Source: Gracilimonas halophila
GTDB taxonomy: Bacteria; Bacteroidota; Rhodothermia; Balneolales; Balneolaceae
Reading direction: 5' to 3'
DNA length: 64,000 nt
Assembly: GCF_042684365.1 (NCBI RefSeq)
Contig: NZ_JBHULI010000001.1
Span: 62,001 to 126,000 of the forward strand
The stretch's first letter is position 1; each line of letters starts with the position of its first letter. Shown piece after piece: positions 42,999 to 51,896 of the stretch. The notes under the pieces are model-generated. The model was not told the origin of the DNA, did no database searches, and worked only from the letters and a program-made list of their open reading frames with translations. The position numbers and the translations under genes are program-made.

Positions 42999-44795
42999 AT
43001 GCTCCTTCATTCCTTAGACTGGACCATCCTTGCTGTCTTTTTTGCTGTTGTACTTGTCATTGGATTGTGGTCATCCAAAACAGCCGGCAAAAATCAGGAA
43101 CAGTTTTTTCTTGGGGGAAGAAGCATGCCCTGGTGGCTTTTGGGAGTCTCAATGGTGGCCACCACCTTCTCCGCCGATACGCCCAATCTCGTGACAGGAC
43201 TGGTGCGTGAAGGCGGCGTAGCCCGAAACTGGGTGTGGTGGTCTTTTTTGATCACGGGTATGGTAACCGTATTTATCTATGCCCGTTTATGGAGGCGATC
43301 CAATGTGCTTACAGATCTTGAATTCTATGAGATCCGGTACAGCGGAAAAGCGGCCTCCTTTTTGAGGGGCTTCCGCGCGATCTACCTCGGTGTTTTATTC
43401 AACTGCCTGATCATGGGAACCGTGACGCTGGCTGCCATTAAGATCGGCTCCGTTATGTTCGGGCTTTCTCCGTGGATCATTGTAGTTGGAGGATCGGCCA
43501 TAGTAGTCGCCTACTCAGCCCTGGGCGGGATCAAAGGGGTGATATGGACGGATTTCTTTCAATTTGGGATCGCCATGGTTGGGGCTTTTTATGCTGCCTA
43601 CGTAGCTATTGAACAGCCCGAGATCGGTTCACTGGCTGCATTGTTTGATCACCCCAACCTGGAGGGCAAACTGGATATATTTCCAAGTATGAATAATCCC
43701 TCACTAGTCATCTCCATGTTCATTATTCCCATTGCTGTGCAATGGTGGTCGGTGTGGTATCCCGGTTCTGAGCCCGGAGGTGGCGGTTATATCGCACAGC
43801 GTATGCTCGCTGCAAAAGATGAAAATCATGCGGTAGGAGCAACCCTTCTCTTTAATGTTGCACATTATGCCTTGCGCCCCTGGCCCTGGATCATTGTAGC
43901 ACTGGCATCCCTGGTACTTTTCCCGGATCTGGCTTCCATTCATGAAGTTTTTCCGGATATCAAAGATCAATATCTGGGAGATGACATCGCTTACCCGGTC
44001 ATGCTGACCTTACTCTCACCGGGCTGGCTGGGATTGGTAACAGCCTCACTCATCGCGGCATTTATGTCCACTATCAGTACCCATTTGAATTGGGGCTCTT
44101 CGTACCTGGTTCACGATTTTTACAACCGTTTTGTGAAGCCTGATGCCACCGAAAAGGAATTGGTTAGAATGGGGCGAATTTCAACACTCTTACTTATGGT
44201 TATCTCAGGAGCCTTTGCTTTGTTTTTGTTGAGAGATGCCACGCAGGCCTTCAACATCTTACTATTGTCAGGCGCAGGAACCGGAGCCATTTATCTGCTC
44301 CGTTGGTTCTGGTGGCGCATTAATGCCCTAACGGAAGTGACAGCTATGATCAGTGGTACGATCACCGCTTTTGTGTTGGTCCTTTTTGTGAGTGATGACG
44401 CCTTAGCCACTACTTATCTGGATGGGTTCACGGTGAAGTTATTACTGGCCGTTTTCATCACCTCGGTGGTCTGGATCGTTACCGCCTTTACTACCCGGCC
44501 GGAATCCTATGAGACACTTCGCAAATTCTATGAACTCACTCACCCCGGCGGACCCGGCTGGAAAAAACTGATCCGGGAATCTAAAAAGCGGGGTGATGAG
44601 ATCGCCGAAACCAAGGATTGGGGAGTTCCACAAGGCATTTTGATGGTCTTTGTAGGATGCATTGGAACCTATTCAGCACTAATAGGGACTGGAAATTTTC
44701 TATATGGAAACTATATTACCGCAGGAATTTTAACGCTGGTCTTCATTGTATCGGCTTATATCATTCAACAATATTTAACTAAAACTGAATTCTAA
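42999..44795 (+). CDS. Sodium:solute symporter (SSS family)
   Basis: A 598-residue inner-membrane Na+-coupled carrier with about 13-14 helices. Family features include GRSMPWWLLGVSMVATTFSA, the LGGIKGVIWTDFFQF signature helix and AAFMSTISTHLNWGSSYLVH with the Na+-site Ser/Thr. Its TAA stop overlaps the ATG of the GH109 gene by one base, and the downstream genes act on amino sugars. It is therefore the likely importer of free N-acetylgalactosamine or a related sugar, an inference from context. It begins 129 bases downstream of tRNA-Arg, immediately outside the element. Confidence 0.9.
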   Translation: MLLHSLDWTILAVFFAVVLVIGLWSSKTAGKNQEQFFLGGRSMPWWLLGVSMVATTFSADTPNLVTGLVREGGVARNWVWWSFLITGMVTVFIYARLWRRSNVLTDLEFYEIRYSGKAASFLRGFRAIYLGVLFNCLIMGTVTLAAIKIGSVMFGLSPWIIVVGGSAIVVAYSALGGIKGVIWTDFFQFGIAMVGAFYAAYVAIEQPEIGSLAALFDHPNLEGKLDIFPSMNNPSLVISMFIIPIAVQWWSVWYPGSEPGGGGYIAQRMLAAKDENHAVGATLLFNVAHYALRPWPWIIVALASLVLFPDLASIHEVFPDIKDQYLGDDIAYPVMLTLLSPGWLGLVTASLIAAFMSTISTHLNWGSSYLVHDFYNRFVKPDATEKELVRMGRISTLLLMVISGAFALFLLRDATQAFNILLLSGAGTGAIYLLRWFWWRINALTEVTAMISGTITAFVLVLFVSDDALATTYLDGFTVKLLLAVFITSVVWIVTAFTTRPESYETLRKFYELTHPGGPGWKKLIRESKKRGDEIAETKDWGVPQGILMVFVGCIGTYSALIGTGNFLYGNYITAGILTLVFIVSAYIIQQYLTKTEF

Positions 44796-46153
44796 TGGGT
44801 GATTTTACACGACGTAAATTTCTTCAATCGGCATCAGTTCTTGCAGCAGGAACATTCACTCTGCCATCTTTTGTAAGAGCCAGTTCACTTGGTACGATGA
44901 ATGATGTCCGTATTGGATTTATTGGAACGGGACTACGAGGACGGAATCACGTGAATAATATCCTTAGTTATGAAGGCGTGCATTGCCCCGCTATTTGCGA
45001 TATCGACCCAGAGGCCATCACCAAAACCAAGGACATCTTCAGAAATAAAGGCAAGGACCTGCCCAAAGTTTACACCGGAAATGATCATGCATACTTAGAA
45101 ATGCTCGAAAAAGAAGATCTGGATGGTGTAATAATTGCCACCAACTGGAAATGGCACACACCGATGAGTCTCGCTGCAATGCGCAATGGAGTTTATACCG
45201 GGGTTGAAGTTTCTGGAGCTTTTTCAGTGGATGAATGCTGGGAGTTGGTTCGTACACATCAACAAACAGGAACGCATTTGTTTTTCCTCGAAAATGTGAA
45301 TTACCGTCGGGATGTATTGGCTGTATTGAATATGGTAAGGGATAATGTATTTGGAGAACTTCTGCATCTAAGAGGCGGTTATCAGCATGATCTTCGACAG
45401 GTGAAATTCAATGACGGGCAAGGCGGACTTAAATTTGGGAAGGACAGCTACGGGGAAGCCCGTTGGAGAACTGAACACTCCATTCGCCGAAACGGGGAAC
45501 TCTATCCAACACACGGTCTCGGACCGCTTAATGCCATGCTGGATGTAAACAGAGGTAATCGGCTTACCTCTATTTCATCTTTTGCCACCAAGGCTAAAGG
45601 GCTAAACCAATTTGTACTCGATCACCCCGATGGCGGTGAAGATCACCCGTATGAAAACATTGACTGGAAGCTGGGAGATATCGTCACTTCACATATCTCC
45701 ACGGCTAATGGCGAGACCATCATTCTAACGCACGATACCAACCTTCCACGGCCCTATTCGCTTGGATTCAGAGTTCAAGGTGTTAAAGGACTGGCCCAAT
45801 TCGACTATCACACCCGAAGAGTTCATGTGGAAGGTGTTTCAGAAAATCACCAATGGGATGAATGGAAAGAATGGTTTGAAAAGTACGATCACGAGCTTTG
45901 GAGAAAATATGGTGAGATCGCCATCGATGGAGGACATGGAGGCATGGATTATTTTCTCGACCGCGCTTTTGTTGAAAGTGTAAAAGCTAGTGCCCCGGCC
46001 GTCATTGATGTTTATGACGCTGCTGTGATGCGGGTGATCACCCCGTTATCTGAAGTATCGATCAGGGAAGGAGGAACTCCTCAGGAAATTCCCGATTTCA
46101 CAGATGGAAACTGGATCCATCGCGAACCTGTATTTGCTTTGGGTGATTGGTAA
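44795..46153 (+). CDS. GH109 family alpha-N-acetylgalactosaminidase (Gfo/Idh/MocA fold), exported
   Basis: A 452-residue NAD-dependent glycosidase of the GH109 type, which removes terminal alpha-GalNAc by an oxidation-elimination mechanism. A twin-arginine signal is visible (Arg6-Arg7 in TRRKFLQSASVLAAG), fitting export of a folded protein with bound NAD. The Rossmann motif is IGFIGTGLRGRNHV. Long stretches typical of characterised GH109 enzymes follow: ENVNYRRDVLAVLNMV, GGYQHDLR, ELYPTHGLGPLNAM, LDVNRGNRL, GHGGMDYFLDRAFVE. Plain dehydrogenases of this superfamily lack these. It is translationally coupled to the symporter (TAATG overlap). Substrate preference within GH109 needs assay. Confidence 0.88.
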   Translation: MGDFTRRKFLQSASVLAAGTFTLPSFVRASSLGTMNDVRIGFIGTGLRGRNHVNNILSYEGVHCPAICDIDPEAITKTKDIFRNKGKDLPKVYTGNDHAYLEMLEKEDLDGVIIATNWKWHTPMSLAAMRNGVYTGVEVSGAFSVDECWELVRTHQQTGTHLFFLENVNYRRDVLAVLNMVRDNVFGELLHLRGGYQHDLRQVKFNDGQGGLKFGKDSYGEARWRTEHSIRRNGELYPTHGLGPLNAMLDVNRGNRLTSISSFATKAKGLNQFVLDHPDGGEDHPYENIDWKLGDIVTSHISTANGETIILTHDTNLPRPYSLGFRVQGVKGLAQFDYHTRRVHVEGVSENHQWDEWKEWFEKYDHELWRKYGEIAIDGGHGGMDYFLDRAFVESVKASAPAVIDVYDAAVMRVITPLSEVSIREGGTPQEIPDFTDGNWIHREPVFALGDW

Positions 46154-46195
46154 CTTCCGCTCTTAGTTGGAATTTCAATTTTCAAACCGCATAAA

Positions 46196-47086
46196 ATGCC
46201 TTCACTTGTATTACTCGCAGCCGGGATGGGAAGCCGATACGGCGGCACCAAGCAGTTTTCAACCTTTGGTCCCTATGACCATCTTATTATTGATTACACC
46301 ATTTTGGATGCCATTGAAGCAGGTTTCGAAAAGATCGTTGTGGTGATCCGAAAAGAAATTGAGCCTGCATTCAATGAGACAGTTTTCAATAAATGGAAAG
46401 ATAGGATCGATCTAAGAGTAGTTTATCAGGAACTGGATTCCCTTCCCGAACAATACCAGCCTTTGGAAGGCAGAACCAAACCCTGGGGTACCGCACACGC
46501 CGTATGGATGGCTGAAAATGAGATCAACGAACCTTTTGCCATCGCCAATGCCGATGATTTTTATGGGAGGGAAGCCATTCAGAAAACCTGTGATCAGCTT
46601 AAGAAAATGTCTTCTGATAAAAACGGTGCATTCATTATCGGCTATGAATTGGGGAATACCCTGAGTCCAAACGGTTCGGTTTCAAGAGGTCTTTGTCATG
46701 TTGATGAGAGCGGGAACCTGATTAATATTGAAGAACTGAAATCCATTGAAGAGAGACTTGGTAAGATCATTTCTGAAACAGATAAAAAAGAAAGAGAACT
46801 TCGGTCGGAAGATCTGATCTCCATGAATTTAATGGGATTTACACCTTCTGTCTTTGATGCTATTCGCGAAGGATTCGATCGTTTTTATAAAAACCTCAAT
46901 CCGGGAAGCACCGCGGAATTTTATCTCGCCAATGTGCTAACCCGGCTTTTAAATGAGGGAGTAAACGTTTCGGTAATTCCTACCAACAGTCAGTGGTTTG
47001 GCGTTACCTATAGTGAGGATAAAGAATGGGTAAACCGGCAGCTTACAGAACTTCATGAATCAGGAGTTTATCCTGATGGACTCTGA
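46196..47086 (+). CDS. Sugar-phosphate nucleotidyltransferase-like protein
   Basis: A 296-residue NTP-transferase. The nucleotide-binding motif is VLLAAGMGSRYGGTKQF, and the conserved aspartate lies in ANADDFYGREA. Proteins of this group often sit beside an APH-type sugar kinase, as here, and are thought to activate a hexosamine 1-phosphate to a UDP- or other NDP-sugar; the exact sugar is inference. It is 42 bases after the GH109 gene, and its 3' end overlaps the kinase start by 11 bases. Confidence 0.8.
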   Translation: MPSLVLLAAGMGSRYGGTKQFSTFGPYDHLIIDYTILDAIEAGFEKIVVVIRKEIEPAFNETVFNKWKDRIDLRVVYQELDSLPEQYQPLEGRTKPWGTAHAVWMAENEINEPFAIANADDFYGREAIQKTCDQLKKMSSDKNGAFIIGYELGNTLSPNGSVSRGLCHVDESGNLINIEELKSIEERLGKIISETDKKERELRSEDLISMNLMGFTPSVFDAIREGFDRFYKNLNPGSTAEFYLANVLTRLLNEGVNVSVIPTNSQWFGVTYSEDKEWVNRQLTELHESGVYPDGL

Positions 47087-48137
47087 TCAAGTCATAAAAG
47101 AGATCCTTGCACGCTTTCCCATTTCGGGAGAACAGGTGCGGGTTATTCCAGTTAAAACAGGATTGATCCATACTTCTTATAAGGTCATTGAAAGACAGGG
47201 TAAATCCTATCTCCTTCAGAAGATCAACACCTCCGTTTTCAGGGATGTTGAAGCCCTGATGGGAAACATTGCCCATGTAACAACCATTCTTAAAGATGCT
47301 TTTCAGAGTTCACCTTATGAAAGCCTTGAGCTATTAAAAACCAATGACGGGCAATTGTTTTATGAGCATGAATTTAAGGCATGGAGGATCTATCATTTTA
47401 AGGAACACCTGGTGGGCTATGATGCTCCTGAGAATAAAGAAATGGTAGTTGAAGCCGGAAAAGCTTTCGCCCAATTTGCTAAGACTCTTTCACAAACAGA
47501 CCCCGAACAACTTTCTGTAACCCTACCTGATTTTCATTCTCTGCAGAAACGATACCAACAATTTAAACTTGCCCTGAAAAATACACCTGTAAAACTTTCT
47601 GAAATTGATCCTCTTCCCGAACAAATAGCGGGATTCACTCAACTTCTGCTCCCCCTGGAATATGCCATGGATAGCGGGGAGATTCCTATTAGGATCACTC
47701 ACAATGATTCTAAATTCAACAACCTTCTTTTTGACCAAACTAATAAAGCCCGTTGTGTTGTTGATCTGGATACCGTTATGCCCGGAATCATCCACTTTGA
47801 TGTCGGCGACTGCCTCAGAACGCTTACCCCCTCTACTCCTGAAGATGAGCCGAACCTTGGAAAGATCGAACTCAGAGAAGACTTTCATTATGCATTCCTG
47901 GAAGGATATATTGAAAATGAATCAGGCTGGTTGACAGAAGAAGAAATTAAATTTATACCCTTTTCCGCACCTTATATGGCATTGATCATGGGTATTCGGT
48001 TTCTCACCGACTACCTTCAGGGTAATATTTATTATTCATGTGATCATCCCGAACACAATCTGGTGAGGGCCAAATGTCAGATTGAAGTCACAAGACAATT
48101 TCTGGAACAATTCCCCCTAAACAGTGACTTGACATAG
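47076..48137 (+). CDS. APH-fold sugar kinase (N-acetylhexosamine 1-kinase-like)
   Basis: A 353-residue phosphotransferase of the aminoglycoside-phosphotransferase/choline-kinase fold. The substrate-ATP lobe reads GLIHTSYKVIERQGKSYLLQ, then KINTSVFRDVEALMGNI, a pattern seen in NahK-type N-acetylhexosamine 1-kinases. The Brenner-type catalytic loop is ITHNDSKFNNLLF and the metal motif CVVDLDTVMPG. I chose the ATG at 47076, which has CAGGAG 9 bases upstream, over the ATG at 47055. It probably makes GalNAc-1-P or GlcNAc-1-P for the preceding nucleotidyltransferase, completing the salvage route. Confidence 0.82.
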   Translation: MDSDQVIKEILARFPISGEQVRVIPVKTGLIHTSYKVIERQGKSYLLQKINTSVFRDVEALMGNIAHVTTILKDAFQSSPYESLELLKTNDGQLFYEHEFKAWRIYHFKEHLVGYDAPENKEMVVEAGKAFAQFAKTLSQTDPEQLSVTLPDFHSLQKRYQQFKLALKNTPVKLSEIDPLPEQIAGFTQLLLPLEYAMDSGEIPIRITHNDSKFNNLLFDQTNKARCVVDLDTVMPGIIHFDVGDCLRTLTPSTPEDEPNLGKIELREDFHYAFLEGYIENESGWLTEEEIKFIPFSAPYMALIMGIRFLTDYLQGNIYYSCDHPEHNLVRAKCQIEVTRQFLEQFPLNSDLT

Positions 48138-48141
48138 GCTT

Positions 48142-48798
48142 TCAAGTAAGGATCTTTTGAAGTTCCCGGAGTTCCAGGCTTTTAAAATCATCGATAACTA
48201 AAGAACAATTACTTAGCTCCTCGTGGGTATGGGTTGTTGCCACTCCCACTACTTTAGATCCTGCCGCTAATCCTGATTCCACTCCTGATATAGAATCTTC
48301 GAACACGATGCAATTCTCAGGATTTGCTGCAACCGATTTAGCCGCTTTCAGATATGGTTCAGGATGAGGTTTACTCTTCGTGACGTGCGAGGAATTTAAC
48401 ACCGACAAAAAGTAAGAGTTCAAGGAGAGCTCACTTAAGATATACTCCGCATTTTCAGCCGGAGCTGAAGTTGCCACAACGCATTTGATATCATTTTTCC
48501 GGAGCAGATCAAGGAATTCTATAATTCCGGATACCTTATGTTCTCTTGGATCAAATGCAGCTCTGAATATGGCCTCTTTCTCGTCAGCATAACTCTGAAT
48601 TTCTTCATCAGGCAGATCTCCGAAAACAGCGGGGAGCCAATCCTGATTGGTTCGGCCGTAAACCTTTTGCCTAAACTCTTCTTCTGTGACCTCCAGATCG
48701 TATTTAACACAGAACTCCTGAATTGCTTCTTTGTGAGTAGGATTGCTATGCACGATCACACCGTCCATATCAAAAATTACTGCTTCAATGTTGTTCAT
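48142..48798 (-). CDS. HAD-family hydrolase (beta-phosphoglucomutase-like)
   Basis: A 218-residue cytoplasmic phosphatase or phosphomutase. HAD motif I is FDMDGVIVHS with nucleophile Asp10 and acid-base Asp12, motif II is ATSAP, motif III Lys lies near SKPHPEPYLKAA and motif IV is CIVFEDSISGV. The four-helix cap domain follows motif I as in the beta-PGM subgroup. It is convergent with the amino-sugar operon, ending 4 bases from the kinase stop, so a connection is possible but not shown. Confidence 0.88.
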   Translation of the reverse strand: MNNIEAVIFDMDGVIVHSNPTHKEAIQEFCVKYDLEVTEEEFRQKVYGRTNQDWLPAVFGDLPDEEIQSYADEKEAIFRAAFDPREHKVSGIIEFLDLLRKNDIKCVVATSAPAENAEYILSELSLNSYFLSVLNSSHVTKSKPHPEPYLKAAKSVAANPENCIVFEDSISGVESGLAAGSKVVGVATTHTHEELSNCSLVIDDFKSLELRELQKILT

Positions 48799-48842
48799 TC
48801 TTTAAAGGACAGCTTTTGAAATGCATAGTTTACTGAGATCAG

Positions 48843-49124
48843 TCAAATTGATTTTTTACCACGAAATAATGTTCCCAAAACAGCTGTAAAAAGTGCCGCA
48901 CCAATGATCGACCATATTATGGGAAAGGGACTCCCGTCAATTTGAATGGTCCATAATTCCGGCAGCCCAAGTTCACCTGCGATCCATTTTCCTAAAATGG
49001 CGCCTATAAAACCAACCCCGGCCGAGATGAGACATCCGCCAAAACTATAACCACTGATACTCTGGCCAATTCCACCGCAGATAGCAGCTATGAGTAATAA
49101 CACTAAAAATCCAAAAAATGACAT
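48843..49124 (-). CDS. GlsB/YeaQ/YmgE-type stress membrane protein
   Basis: 93 residues with three hydrophobic helices and the Gly-rich pattern of the transglycosylase-associated protein family (FLVLLLIAAICGGIGQSISG, VGFIGAILGKWIAG, IIGAALFTAVLGTLF). Members are often induced by stress, but their biochemical role is not established. The start ATG at 49124 follows AGGAG with a short spacer (AATTAAGGAGTATT on the minus strand). Confidence 0.85.
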   Translation of the reverse strand: MSFFGFLVLLLIAAICGGIGQSISGYSFGGCLISAGVGFIGAILGKWIAGELGLPELWTIQIDGSPFPIIWSIIGAALFTAVLGTLFRGKKSI

Positions 49125-49154
49125 AATACTCCTTAATTAATTAACAAATATAGG

Positions 49155-50201
49155 TCACGCCTTTTGTTCTAATACTACGGCAGGCTCCAGAGGTTTCACA
49201 ATTACATGCTCGTCTACATCAAATAAAAGACGGTTATCAGTATGCACAATGTACTTATCACCCTTAAACAATACATGATAGGTGATATCATGGCCTCGAA
49301 ATTCCCGTCCTACGATAATTCCACTCTCTGTTCCATTTGCTTTGCAACGCTCGATCGTTAAATGCTCTGGGCGAATAGAACACAAGATCAGCCCTTCCGC
49401 TTCTTTGTTGATCTTTACCGGACCCAATCTCGTTTCCACATTGTTGGAGCCGTCTGCGTGTGCACGGAATAAATTCGTTCTTCCCAGAAATTGAGCTACA
49501 AATTGTGTTTTGGGATGATAATAAACTTCCTCGGGTGTTCCTATTTGTTCGATCTGACCATTGTTCATCACCGCTATACGATCGGCAAAAGAGAGGGCTT
49601 CTTCCTGATCGTGCGTAACCAGAATCGCACTCATTCCTGATTTTTTCAGGATCCCACGAACTTCTTTCCTTGTGGTATCTCGCAGCATCGCATCTAAGCC
49701 TGAAAAAGGCTCATCCATTAAAACGAGCCTTGGTTTTGGAGCAATAGCTCGCGCCAAGGCCACTCGCTGTTGCTGTCCACCGGAAAGCTCATCAGGCATT
49801 CGATGCTTATATTTTTCCATTCCGGTTCTGCACAGTACTTCTTCAGCAAGAACCGGGCGTTTTTTTCGCTCAATTTCGTGCAGACCAAATGCTACATTTT
49901 CCAAAGCATTCATGTGAGGGAACAATGCATAGTCCTGAAATACAAAACCGATCTCTCTTTTCTGCGGTGATAACCGCTTATTTGTGCTTTCTACAAGCTC
50001 CTCTTCAATAAAAACTTCTCCGGCTTCGCACTGCTCAAAACCGGCTATAAGCCGAAGTGTAGTCGTTTTTCCACAACCTGAAGGGCCCAAAAGTGCAAAT
50101 ATCTCATTCTTTCCGACATCAAAGCTCACGTTGTTAACAACTGGGCCTGTTTCGTCGAAAGATTTGGTTAATCCGGTTATGTGTAAGAGAGGTTTTTCCA
50201 T
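49155..50201 (-). CDS. ABC transporter ATP-binding protein (FbpC/PotA-like, with TOBE domain)
   Basis: A 348-residue ATPase: Walker A GPSGCGKTTT, signature LSGGQQQRVALARA, Walker B LVLMDEPFSGLD and H-loop LVTHDQEEAL are intact. The C-terminal 110 residues form an MOI/TOBE-type regulatory domain (SIRPEHLTIE). This layout belongs to importers of iron(III), spermidine/putrescine, sulfate or sugars. No permease or binding-protein gene lies beside it, so the substrate cannot be deduced; it must work with components encoded elsewhere. Confidence 0.9.
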   Translation of the reverse strand: MEKPLLHITGLTKSFDETGPVVNNVSFDVGKNEIFALLGPSGCGKTTTLRLIAGFEQCEAGEVFIEEELVESTNKRLSPQKREIGFVFQDYALFPHMNALENVAFGLHEIERKKRPVLAEEVLCRTGMEKYKHRMPDELSGGQQQRVALARAIAPKPRLVLMDEPFSGLDAMLRDTTRKEVRGILKKSGMSAILVTHDQEEALSFADRIAVMNNGQIEQIGTPEEVYYHPKTQFVAQFLGRTNLFRAHADGSNNVETRLGPVKINKEAEGLILCSIRPEHLTIERCKANGTESGIIVGREFRGHDITYHVLFKGDKYIVHTDNRLLFDVDEHVIVKPLEPAVVLEQKA

Positions 50202-50374
50202 ATGATTACTGAACCAAAAAATCTTGATTTAGATTCAGTCTATATAAGATAAGGACTATTCCGGTACTTCTGAAAGTTTTGATACGTGAATATTTGTGAA
50301 ACAGGGCGGGATAATGTAAGTTTAATTTGTTTCGGGATTACAACTTATTCACAAATATCAACAAACTAATAGTC

Positions 50375-50869
50375 ATGAAAAATATAAGCATCTACACCCT
50401 CCTGTTAGCCTTTACACTGATAATGATACAAGGCTGCGGACCGAGCGAAGAAGAACGAAGAGCTGCTGAACAAGCTCGACTGGATTCTCTTAGACAAGTT
50501 GAACAACAGCGCATCGCTGAACTAATGCAAGCACGTGAGGATAGTCTTGCGCGTGTGGCTCAACAAGAGCAAATGGAAGAAGAAGATTCAACTCAATTTG
50601 CTGAGGATGGTGAATATGCCGTTCAAGTTGGGGCTTTCCGTTCTGAAGGTGAAGCTAATGAATATAAGAACAGACTCAGTGACCGTGATTATCCTCATGT
50701 TTATGTAGTAAAGGTCGGTGAGGAAGAAACCGGGGATATTTGGTTTCGGTTGCGCGTGGGGTTCTTTGCATCTAAAGCAGAGGCTGAAGAATTTGGAGCT
50801 GATTTGGGCAATGAACTAAATACTGGTTATTGGGTCTCTAAAGTTCAGCGATCAGGAAACGATTCATAA
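50375..50869 (+). CDS. SPOR-domain lipoprotein
   Basis: 164 residues from the ATG at 50375 (the open frame begins 16 codons earlier). Signal peptide with lipobox MIQGC, a highly charged helical or coiled-coil linker rich in Glu, Gln and Arg (about 25-70), and a C-terminal SPOR domain (YAVQVGAFRSEGEANEYKN... to the end). SPOR domains bind denuded septal glycan strands, so a role in division or wall remodelling is likely. A strong terminator follows at 50960. Confidence 0.87.
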   Translation: MKNISIYTLLLAFTLIMIQGCGPSEEERRAAEQARLDSLRQVEQQRIAELMQAREDSLARVAQQEQMEEEDSTQFAEDGEYAVQVGAFRSEGEANEYKNRLSDRDYPHVYVVKVGEEETGDIWFRLRVGFFASKAEAEEFGADLGNELNTGYWVSKVQRSGNDS

Positions 50870-50959
50870 ATAGCGGGTTAGAATTTATAGTTGTATCTCT
50901 CCCAAGCATTTGCTTAATTGTAGGAGCGCTCAAGTAGCGTCTCTCTTGATGAATAGTCA

Positions 50960-50997
50960 GGGCATTGCATATGAAAAATGCAATGCCCTATTTTTTT
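50960..50997 (+). terminator. Terminator after the SPOR lipoprotein
   Basis: Perfect 11-bp stem GGGCATTGCAT / ATGCAATGCCC with a 7-base loop, then TATTTTTTT, about 90 bases after the stop codon. Confidence 0.92.
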
Positions 50998-51108
50998 GCA
51001 TCTTTTTTTTCCATCATTCGTAATCCTCGACCCTAAAAACTTTTCTAATTCTACGGTTTACGTTATTATGCACCTTCAACATTATTCAGAAACTTCAATT
51101 TAAGCGAA

Positions 51109-51456
51109 ATGAAAAATTTCAGTATCGCTACACGGCAAAAAAACAACGTAACTATACTGGATATCAGCGGAGAGCTTGACGCGCATACAGCTTCTCAGTT
51201 GGAGAATGCACTCAAATCCTTGATCGATGATGAAAGTTATTCAATCATAGTTAACTGTTCCGGTCTCGATTATATAGCAAGTGCCGGACTGGGTGTTTTC
51301 ATGGCCTACATTGAGGATGTAAGAAGTCTGGGCGGTGACATCAAACTCACCAATATGAATGACCGAGTTTATAATGTATTTGATTTACTGGGTTTCCCAA
51401 CACTATATGATATCCTGGAAGATGAAAAAGAAGCATTAACAAGCTTTGAGAATTAA
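51109..51456 (+). CDS. STAS-domain anti-sigma factor antagonist (RsbV/SpoIIAA-like)
   Basis: 115 residues comprising a single STAS domain. The phosphorylatable serine is Ser58 in DYIASAGLGVF. In such systems the unphosphorylated form binds the kinase/anti-sigma factor and frees its target. It is the first gene of a three-gene partner-switching operon; the kinase follows 11 bases later. Confidence 0.92.
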   Translation: MKNFSIATRQKNNVTILDISGELDAHTASQLENALKSLIDDESYSIIVNCSGLDYIASAGLGVFMAYIEDVRSLGGDIKLTNMNDRVYNVFDLLGFPTLYDILEDEKEALTSFEN

Positions 51457-51467
51457 AGAGCAAGAGA

Positions 51468-51890
51468 GTGGCAGGAACTAAACAAATAAAAACCTTATCT
51501 GTTGAGGCTTCTACAGAGCACCTGGCAGAGGTACGGGATTTTGTTGCTGCACATGCTGAGAATATTGGGCTGACCCAAAAAGATATTTCCGAGATCAGGC
51601 TTGCTGTTGATGAAGCCTATACCAATATCATAAAACATGCTTACAAAAATACCCCGAAAGAAAAAGTAAACATTGAGATCGGTTCCGATTCAGATCATCT
51701 GTGGATCACTTTGATGGATAAAGGAAAAAGCTTTGATCCCAGTTCTTACACTGAACCAGACCTGATGAAGCGGATCAAAGAAAAAAAACGTGGCGGCATG
51801 GGGGTCTACCTCATCAGAAAATTAATGGATCAGGTGCAATACAATCGTAAAGGCCATACCAATGTAATACGAATGGTCAAAAACCTTTGA
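51468..51890 (+). CDS. Serine kinase / anti-sigma factor (RsbW/SpoIIAB-like)
   Basis: 140 residues forming a GHKL ATPase domain. N-box VDEAYTNIIKHAY, G1 box DKGKSFDP and the GGMGVYLIRKLMD box are complete. It probably phosphorylates the upstream STAS protein and holds an unidentified target, such as a sigma factor, inactive. Starts at GTG. The phosphatase gene begins 6 bases after its stop. Confidence 0.9.
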   Translation: MAGTKQIKTLSVEASTEHLAEVRDFVAAHAENIGLTQKDISEIRLAVDEAYTNIIKHAYKNTPKEKVNIEIGSDSDHLWITLMDKGKSFDPSSYTEPDLMKRIKEKKRGGMGVYLIRKLMDQVQYNRKGHTNVIRMVKNL

Positions 51891-51896
51891 CGTATC

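Noticed and set aside
44795..46153. Ordinary glucose-fructose oxidoreductase or inositol dehydrogenase
   Set aside because: Long motifs specific to GH109 alpha-N-acetylgalactosaminidases, together with the kinase and nucleotidyltransferase neighbours, fit better.
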